The notes under the pieces: model-generated
Database searches by the model: none
What the model saw: the letters and a program-made list of their open reading frames with translations, nothing else
What the model was told of the DNA's origin: nothing
DNA from: Agromyces archimandritae
Lineage (GTDB): Bacteria > Actinomycetota > Actinomycetes > Actinomycetales > Microbacteriaceae
NCBI RefSeq assembly: GCF_018024495.1
Contig: NZ_CP071696.1
Coordinates: 3,286,001 to 3,350,000, forward strand
Direction of reading: 5' to 3'
DNA length: 64,000 nt
Shown here: positions 59,003 through 64,000 of the stretch, piece by piece
Numbering within the stretch: position 1 is the first letter of the stretch
Layout of the letters: each line of letters starts with the position of its first letter
Position numbers and translations under genes: made by a program

Positions 59003-59079
59003 CGCCGGCGCGAACCGGCCCGCCGAACCGACCCCGCCCGAAACGACCACCGACGAACCCCGAAGGATTGCGAATACCA

Positions 59080-60273
59080 ATGAGCGGACTGCGTCTCTTC
59101 ACCTCCGAATCGGTCACCGAGGGTCACCCCGACAAGATCTGCGACCAGGTCTCGGATTCGATCCTCGACGCCATCATCGGTCAGGATCCGAATGCGCGCG
59201 TCGCCGTCGAGACGCTCGTGACGACCGGCCTCGTGCACGTCGCCGGCGAGGTGACGACCTCGGGGTACGTCGAGATCCCGCATATCGTGCGCGACCGGGT
59301 CACCGAGATCGGATACGACTCCTCGGACGTGTGGTTCGACGGGCGCAGCTGCGGTGTCTCGGTGTCGATCGGCGGCCAGTCGCCCGATATCGCCCAGGGC
59401 GTCGATGACGCTTTCGAGACCCGCGAGGGGTCGAGCGTCGACGAGCTCGACCGGCAGGGCGCCGGCGACCAGGGCATCATGTTCGGCTTCGCCACCCGGG
59501 AGACGCCCGAGCTCATGCCCGTGCCGATCTGGCTCGCCCATCGGCTCGCCGAACGGCTCGCCGCCGTCCGGAAGGACGGACTGCTCGACTACCTCCGCCC
59601 GGACGGCAAGACCCAGGTCACGATCGGCTACGAGGGCCAGACGCCGCGTTCCATCGAAACCGTGGTGCTCTCCACGCAGCATTCGCCGCAGGTGGCGACG
59701 GCGCAGCTCCGCGCCGAGGTCGAGGAACTCGTCATCCGCCCGGTGCTCGAGACGGTCGAGCTCACGCGGAATGAGCTCCGGGTCCTCATCAACCCGACCG
59801 GCCGTTTCGAGATCGGCGGCCCGCAGGGCGATGCGGGCCTCACCGGCCGCAAGATCATCATCGACACCTACGGCGGTGCGAGCCGGCACGGCGGCGGCGC
59901 CTTCAGCGGCAAGGATCCGTCGAAGGTCGACCGTTCGGCGGCGTACGCCATGCGCTGGGCCGCGAAGAACGCCGTCGCGGCGGGTCTGGCGGACCGCCTC
60001 GAACTGCAGGTGGCGTACGCGATCGGCGCCGCCGCCCCCGTCGGCCTGTACGTCGAGACCTTCGGCACGGCCCATGTGCCCGAGGACCGCCTCATCGCCG
60101 CGATCCGCGAGGTCTTCGACCTGCGCCCGGCGGCGATCATCCGCGATCTCGACCTGCTCCGCCCGATCTACGCGCAGACGGCCAGCTACGGTCACTTCGG
60201 CCGCGAGCTCCCCGATTTCACCTGGGAGCGCACCGACCGGGTCGACGAGCTGCGGGCCGCCGCCGGGCTCTGA
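59080..60273 (+). CDS. metK: S-adenosylmethionine synthase
   Basis: 397-aa enzyme making SAM from ATP and methionine. [27 protein letters not shown] and [19 protein letters not shown] are all intact. The start is ATG at 59080; AAGG sits rather far upstream (about 13 nt), and a TTG at 59068 is unlikely. The next gene, priA, starts one base after the stop. Confidence 0.97.
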   Translation: MSGLRLFTSESVTEGHPDKICDQVSDSILDAIIGQDPNARVAVETLVTTGLVHVAGEVTTSGYVEIPHIVRDRVTEIGYDSSDVWFDGRSCGVSVSIGGQSPDIAQGVDDAFETREGSSVDELDRQGAGDQGIMFGFATRETPELMPVPIWLAHRLAERLAAVRKDGLLDYLRPDGKTQVTIGYEGQTPRSIETVVLSTQHSPQVATAQLRAEVEELVIRPVLETVELTRNELRVLINPTGRFEIGGPQGDAGLTGRKIIIDTYGGASRHGGGAFSGKDPSKVDRSAAYAMRWAAKNAVAAGLADRLELQVAYAIGAAAPVGLYVETFGTAHVPEDRLIAAIREVFDLRPAAIIRDLDLLRPIYAQTASYGHFGRELPDFTWERTDRVDELRAAAGL

Positions 60274-60274
60274 G

Positions 60275-62251
60275 ATGACGGCCGGCCCGGCCGTCGCGCG
60301 GGTCGCGGTCGACTCCCCGCTGCCGCAGCTCGATCAGTTCTTCGACTACGCGGTGCCCGAACGGCTCCGCGAAGGCGTACGCGCCGGGCAGCGGGTACGG
60401 ATGCCGCTGCGTTCGGGCGGGCGGATCGCCCACGGCTGGATCGTCGAGCTCGTCGAGATGAGCACGTACGAGGGGCGGCTCGCCGAGCTGGAGGATCTCG
60501 TCTCGGAGGTGCCGGTGCTCGCCCCGGAGGTGTGGCGGCTCGCCCGGAGCCTTGCGGACCGGGCCGCCGGATGCGCGAGCGACATCCTGCGGCTGGCGAT
60601 CCCGCAACGGTACGTGCGGGCCGAGAAGGCGTGGCTGGCCGGCGATATCGACGCCGGTCCGTTGCCGGCGGATCCGCCGCCCGTGGCCGGGTACGTGCCC
60701 GGCGAGGTCGAGGCCGGCATCCGGGCGGGGGAGCGGATGACGCTCGCGGCGGTGCCGCGACCGGTCGTGCTGCCGGGCGGGGCGACCGTCGGGGCGTGGG
60801 CGGTGACGCTCGCGGAGGCGGCCGCGCATGCCCTGGCCGGGGATCGGAGCGCGATCCTCGTCGTGCCCGACTACCGGGATCAGGAGCAGCTGGAGGCGGC
60901 CCTCGCCGACCGCATCCCCGCGGAGCGCATCGTCCGCACCGATGCACGGCAGCCCGGTGCGGCGCGGTTCACCGGGTTCCTCCGCGCCTCCGGCGAGGAT
61001 GCGCGCGTCATCGTCGGCAATCGTTCCGCCGTGTATGCGCCGGCCGCCAGGCTCGGCCTCATCGCGATCTGGGACGACGGCGATCCGCTGCACGCCGAGC
61101 CGCTCGCCCCGGGCGTGCACGCCCGGGATGCGGCACTCATGCGGCAGGAGCAGAGCGGTGCGGCGCTCGTCTTCCTCGGGCACACCCGCACGGTCGAGGT
61201 GCAGCGTCTCGTCGAGATCGGCTGGGTGCGGCCGGTGCCGCGCGAGCGGGCGGTCCGCCCGCATGTCGTCGTGACCGCGCAGCAGGCTTCGGCCACCGGG
61301 CCGGCGGCGGCCGCGCGTATTCCGCCGACGGCATGGGCTGCGGCCGGCGAGGCGGCACGGCACGGACCGGTCCTCGTGCAGGTCGCCCAGCCGGGGTATG
61401 CACCGCTCCTGGCCTGTGCGGACTGCGGCGCGGCGGCCTCGTGCGTGGCGTGCGGGGGCATGCTGCACGTGCCGGCGCGCGGGGCCGAAGCGCTGTGCCG
61501 GCTGTGCGGGCGCGGCGGCGGCGACTGGCGGTGCGCGGCGTGCGAGGGCACGCGCCTGCGGCGTGCGACGGTGGGGTCGGCACGCACCGCGGAGGAGCTC
61601 GGGCGCGCGTTCCCGGCCGTGCGCATCGTCCGAAGCGACGGCGAACGCCCCGTGCTCGCCGTCGACGACGCCCCGCAGCTGGTCGTCGCGACGCGCGGCG
61701 CCGAACCGGTCGCGGCCGGCGGCTACCGGGCCGTGCTCCTCCTCGACGGCGAGCGGATGCTCGTCCGCGAGTCGCTCCGGGTCGCCGAGGACTGCTTGCG
61801 CTGGTGGTCGAACGCGGCGGCCCTCGCGGCGGCGGATGCGCCCGTGTACCTGGTCGGCGTCGGCGGCGGCCTCGGCCGTGCCCTTGCGACCTGGCGGCAG
61901 GACCGCTGGGCGGCCGAGGAGCTCGCCGCCCGGCGCGAACTGCGGTTCCCGCCGGCGATCCGGGTGGCGACGGTGCGGGCCGGCAGGCAGGTGCTCGATC
62001 GCACGCTCGGCGAGGCGGCCTCGCTCGGCGATGCGGTGGATGTGCTGGGCCCGGTGCCCGAGGAAGGCGGCGAACCCGGACTCGAGCGCGCGATCCTCCG
62101 GGTCGAGTACGGCACCGCCGGACGCCTGGCCGCGATCCTGAAGGCCGAGCAGATCCGGGTCGCGACGGCACGCCGGCGGCCCGTCGCCGGCCAGCCCGTA
62201 CGGAAGCCGCCGACGCTCCGGGTGCGCTTCGACGACCCCGACGTGCCCTGA
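60275..62251 (+). CDS. priA: PriA-like primosomal protein N' lacking the helicase ATP site
   Basis: 658-aa homologue of the replication restart helicase. The N-terminal 3'-DNA-binding domain (residues 5-110) and the eight zinc cysteines (C381, C384, C390, C393, C408, C411, C420, C423) are kept. The helicase motor is degenerate: no Walker A GxTGSGKT is found where it should be, and the DEAH box is replaced by IWDDGDPLHAE. This is usual for actinobacterial PriA, which is thought to load the primosome without unwinding. It follows metK with one base between. Confidence 0.9.
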   Translation: MTAGPAVARVAVDSPLPQLDQFFDYAVPERLREGVRAGQRVRMPLRSGGRIAHGWIVELVEMSTYEGRLAELEDLVSEVPVLAPEVWRLARSLADRAAGCASDILRLAIPQRYVRAEKAWLAGDIDAGPLPADPPPVAGYVPGEVEAGIRAGERMTLAAVPRPVVLPGGATVGAWAVTLAEAAAHALAGDRSAILVVPDYRDQEQLEAALADRIPAERIVRTDARQPGAARFTGFLRASGEDARVIVGNRSAVYAPAARLGLIAIWDDGDPLHAEPLAPGVHARDAALMRQEQSGAALVFLGHTRTVEVQRLVEIGWVRPVPRERAVRPHVVVTAQQASATGPAAAARIPPTAWAAAGEAARHGPVLVQVAQPGYAPLLACADCGAAASCVACGGMLHVPARGAEALCRLCGRGGGDWRCAACEGTRLRRATVGSARTAEELGRAFPAVRIVRSDGERPVLAVDDAPQLVVATRGAEPVAAGGYRAVLLLDGERMLVRESLRVAEDCLRWWSNAAALAAADAPVYLVGVGGGLGRALATWRQDRWAAEELAARRELRFPPAIRVATVRAGRQVLDRTLGEAASLGDAVDVLGPVPEEGGEPGLERAILRVEYGTAGRLAAILKAEQIRVATARRRPVAGQPVRKPPTLRVRFDDPDVP

Positions 62252-62277
62252 ACGGTCGCGCCCGGGCATCCATCGGC

Positions 62278-62283
62278 GAGAAT
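62278..62283 (+). promoter_or_regulatory. Possible leaderless -10 of fmt
   Basis: GAGAAT ends 5 nt before the fmt GTG; weaker than the other examples, since the first base is not T. Confidence 0.3.
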
Positions 62284-62288
62284 GGAGT

Positions 62289-63215
62289 GTGCCCCGCCTT
62301 CGTATCGTCTTCGCCGGAACCCCGGACGCCGCCGTGCCGAGCCTCGAACGGCTCGCCGGCAGCGGCCACGAGATCGTCGGTGTCGTCACGCGGCCCGACG
62401 CGCCGCTCGGGCGGAAGCGGGTGATGACCCCGTCGCCGGTGGCTCGGGCCGCCGACGCCCTGGCGCTGCCGGTGCTGAAGACCGCGCGTCTCGACGACGC
62501 TGCGACGGCCGCGATCGCCGCGTGGCGGCCCGAGCTCGGCGTGATCGTCGCCTACGGCGGTCTCGTGCGCGAGCCGTTGCTGTCGCAGCCTGCGCACGGC
62601 TGGGTGAATCTGCACTTCTCGCTGCTGCCCGCCTGGCGCGGGGCCGCCCCGGTGCAACGGGCGCTCATCGCCGGCGACGAGACGACGGGCGCCGCGGTGT
62701 TCCGCCTCGTGCCGGAGCTCGACGCCGGTGCCGTATACGGCACGATCGAACGAGCGACGGGGCAGGCGACCGCCGGCGAGCTCCTCGCCCGCCTCGCCGA
62801 CGACGGCGCCGAACTGCTCGAACGCGTCGTCGACGAGATCGCCGAAAGCACGGCCGTGGCCGAGGCGCAGGAGGGCGAGCCGACGTTCGCCCCGAAACTC
62901 GGCATCGACGACGGCCGCCTCGACTGGTCGCGGCCGGCCGCGGAACTCCTCGCCCGCTACCGCGGCGTCACCCCCGAGCCGGGCGCGTGGACGACGACGG
63001 ACGGGGCGCGTCTGAAAGTGCTCGCCCTCGCCCCGGCGGTGGATGCCGCCGCGCCGCCCACGACACCCGGCACCGCCGCCCTCGACGACCGGCGGGCCCT
63101 CGTGGCCGCCGCCGACGGGCCGCTCGAGCTCCTCCGCGTGCAGCCCGCCGGAAAGCCCGCCATGAACGGCGCCGACTGGTTGCGCGGCCGCGGCGGCGAG
63201 GCGGTGCTCGGATGA
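62289..63215 (+). CDS. fmt: Methionyl-tRNA formyltransferase
   Basis: 308-aa enzyme that formylates initiator tRNA. The catalytic set is in NLHFSLLPAWRGAAPVQ (Asn, His) and the following DETTGAAV (Asp); residues 1-190 are the formyltransferase domain and 205-305 the OB-like C-terminal domain. GTG start. ATGA overlap with rsmB. The usual partner peptide deformylase is not present here. Confidence 0.96.
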   Translation: MPRLRIVFAGTPDAAVPSLERLAGSGHEIVGVVTRPDAPLGRKRVMTPSPVARAADALALPVLKTARLDDAATAAIAAWRPELGVIVAYGGLVREPLLSQPAHGWVNLHFSLLPAWRGAAPVQRALIAGDETTGAAVFRLVPELDAGAVYGTIERATGQATAGELLARLADDGAELLERVVDEIAESTAVAEAQEGEPTFAPKLGIDDGRLDWSRPAAELLARYRGVTPEPGAWTTTDGARLKVLALAPAVDAAAPPTTPGTAALDDRRALVAAADGPLELLRVQPAGKPAMNGADWLRGRGGEAVLG

Positions 63216-64000
63216 GCGGCCAGGCCCGCCGGCCGGCCCGGCGACGCGATCCGAGGCCGCCGCAGACCCGCATCGCCCGCTCGCGGCTCGTCGCCTTCGA
63301 CGTGCTCGAAGCGGTGCGCGACGGCGAGGCGTACGCGAACCTGCTGCTGCCGACCCGCATCCGCCGCGCCGGGCTCGATACGGCCGATGCCGCCTTCGCG
63401 ACCGAACTGGCCTACGGCACCCTGCGCATGCAGGGCTTCTACGACCGCGTCATCGAGCAGGCCGCAGGCCGGGCCGCCTCCGAGATCGACCCGACCGTGC
63501 TCGTCGTGCTCCGCCTCGGCGTCCACCAGATCCTCGCGATGCGCGTGCCCGACCATGCCGCCGTCAACGAGCAGGTCGCGCTCGCCCGCAAGGTCGCCGG
63601 GCCCGCTGCCGGCTTCGTGAACGCGGTGCTCCGACGCGTCGCCCGCACGGGCGCCGAGGAGTGGCGGGAACGGATCGCCTCGGCCGAGCGCGATGAGGAC
63701 GGCCGGCTGTCGGCGCTCACCAGCCACCCGGAGTGGATCGTCCGCGCCTTCCGCGCCGCCCTCGAGCACGAGGGCCGGGCGGGCGAGCTCGAGGCCCTCC
63801 TGGATGCCGACGACACGGCCCCGCGGGTGAACCTCGCGATCCTGCCGGGTCTCGGCGAGCAGGCCGCGGCGGATGCCGGGGTCGAACCCGACCGGTATTC
63901 GCCGATCGGGGCGACGGCCGAGGATCCGATCCGCCTCGCCGAGGCCTCGGGCGGCCGCATCCGCGTGCAGGACGAGGGCTCGCAGCTCGCGGCGCTCGCC
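63212..64000 (+). CDS. rsmB: 16S rRNA (cytosine-5)-methyltransferase RsmB, N-terminal part
   Basis: 263 codons are visible; the gene runs off the right edge. A basic N-terminus is followed by a NusB-like RNA-binding domain (about 20-150: FDVLEAVRDGEAYANLLLP, ELAYGTLRMQGFYDR, NEQVALARKVAGPAAGFVNA in pieces), then the start of the methyltransferase domain, ending at DEGSQLAALA, just before the SAM-binding motif. It methylates C967 of 16S rRNA in E. coli. ATG overlaps the fmt stop. Confidence 0.93.
   Translation, partial: MSGQARRPARRRDPRPPQTRIARSRLVAFDVLEAVRDGEAYANLLLPTRIRRAGLDTADAAFATELAYGTLRMQGFYDRVIEQAAGRAASEIDPTVLVVLRLGVHQILAMRVPDHAAVNEQVALARKVAGPAAGFVNAVLRRVARTGAEEWRERIASAERDEDGRLSALTSHPEWIVRAFRAALEHEGRAGELEALLDADDTAPRVNLAILPGLGEQAAADAGVEPDRYSPIGATAEDPIRLAEASGGRIRVQDEGSQLAALA

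Noticed and set aside
59003..59079. A SAM riboswitch before metK.
   Set aside because: The 77-nt leader has no recognisable SAM-I/SAM-IV core or terminator/anti-terminator pair.

Overview
The window is a 64 kb piece of a high-GC actinobacterial chromosome, most likely from the family Microbacteriaceae (Micrococcales); I do not assign a genus. The evidence is very GC-rich codon use, many GTG starts, several start codons sitting 6-7 nt after a TANNNT box (a leaderless pattern), an actinobacterial mIHF domain, a DUF3000 protein beside RNase D, the ruvCAB-yajC-secDF-relA block, and the order rpsD-alaS-ruvX-mltG-aroECKBQ-efp-nusB followed by pyrR-pyrB-pyrC-carAB-pyrF-gmk-rpoZ-coaBC-metK-priA-fmt-rsmB. 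Nearly all of it is housekeeping DNA. The only mobile element is one intact IS481-family insertion sequence; I see no prophage, CRISPR array or biosynthetic cluster.

Layout. 1-4.4 kb: a fatty-acid oxidation pair (3-hydroxyacyl-CoA dehydrogenase start plus thiolase), RNase D with DUF3000, and a membrane-anchored alpha/beta hydrolase. 4.5-9.1 kb: sulfurtransferase and SufE, ZapE, an ammonium channel preceded by a GlnR-like site, and a solo PemK/MazF-like protein. 9.1-9.75 kb: four tRNA genes (Val-CAC on minus; Gly, Cys and Val-GAC on plus). 9.87-12.4 kb: thrS and a HIT-family nucleotide hydrolase/phosphorylase. 12.5-16.3 kb: a vitamin B6 cluster with PLP salvage (pdxY), a MocR-type regulator and the de novo synthase pdxS-pdxT. 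16.3-18.4 kb: a phosphotransferase and the IS481-family element.

18.4-31.5 kb: yebC-ruvC-ruvA-ruvB-yajC-secD-secF-relA (recombination, protein export, stringent response), then an AbiEi-like protein, a DUF349 protein, a membrane cyclophilin and rarA. 31.5-43.6 kb: rpsD behind a roughly 190-nt leader, a small membrane protein, alaS, ruvX, mltG, the shikimate genes aroE-C-K-B-Q, efp, nusB and a thioredoxin-fold lipoprotein. 43.6-47.7 kb: two MFS transporters around a GntR (YtrA-type) regulator with its DUF1648 membrane protein. 47.7-64 kb: the UMP biosynthesis operon behind a PyrR-binding leader, continuing by overlap into gmk, rpoZ, coaBC, metK, priA, fmt and a truncated rsmB.

The most unusual points are: guanylate kinase fused to a complete actinobacterial integration host factor (mIHF) domain; an IS481 transposase whose stop codon comes from the duplicated CTAG target site; a REP-like palindrome that lengthens the C-terminus of CarA; two valine tRNA-plus-terminator units arranged as an inverted duplication; and a recurrent leaderless promoter layout.
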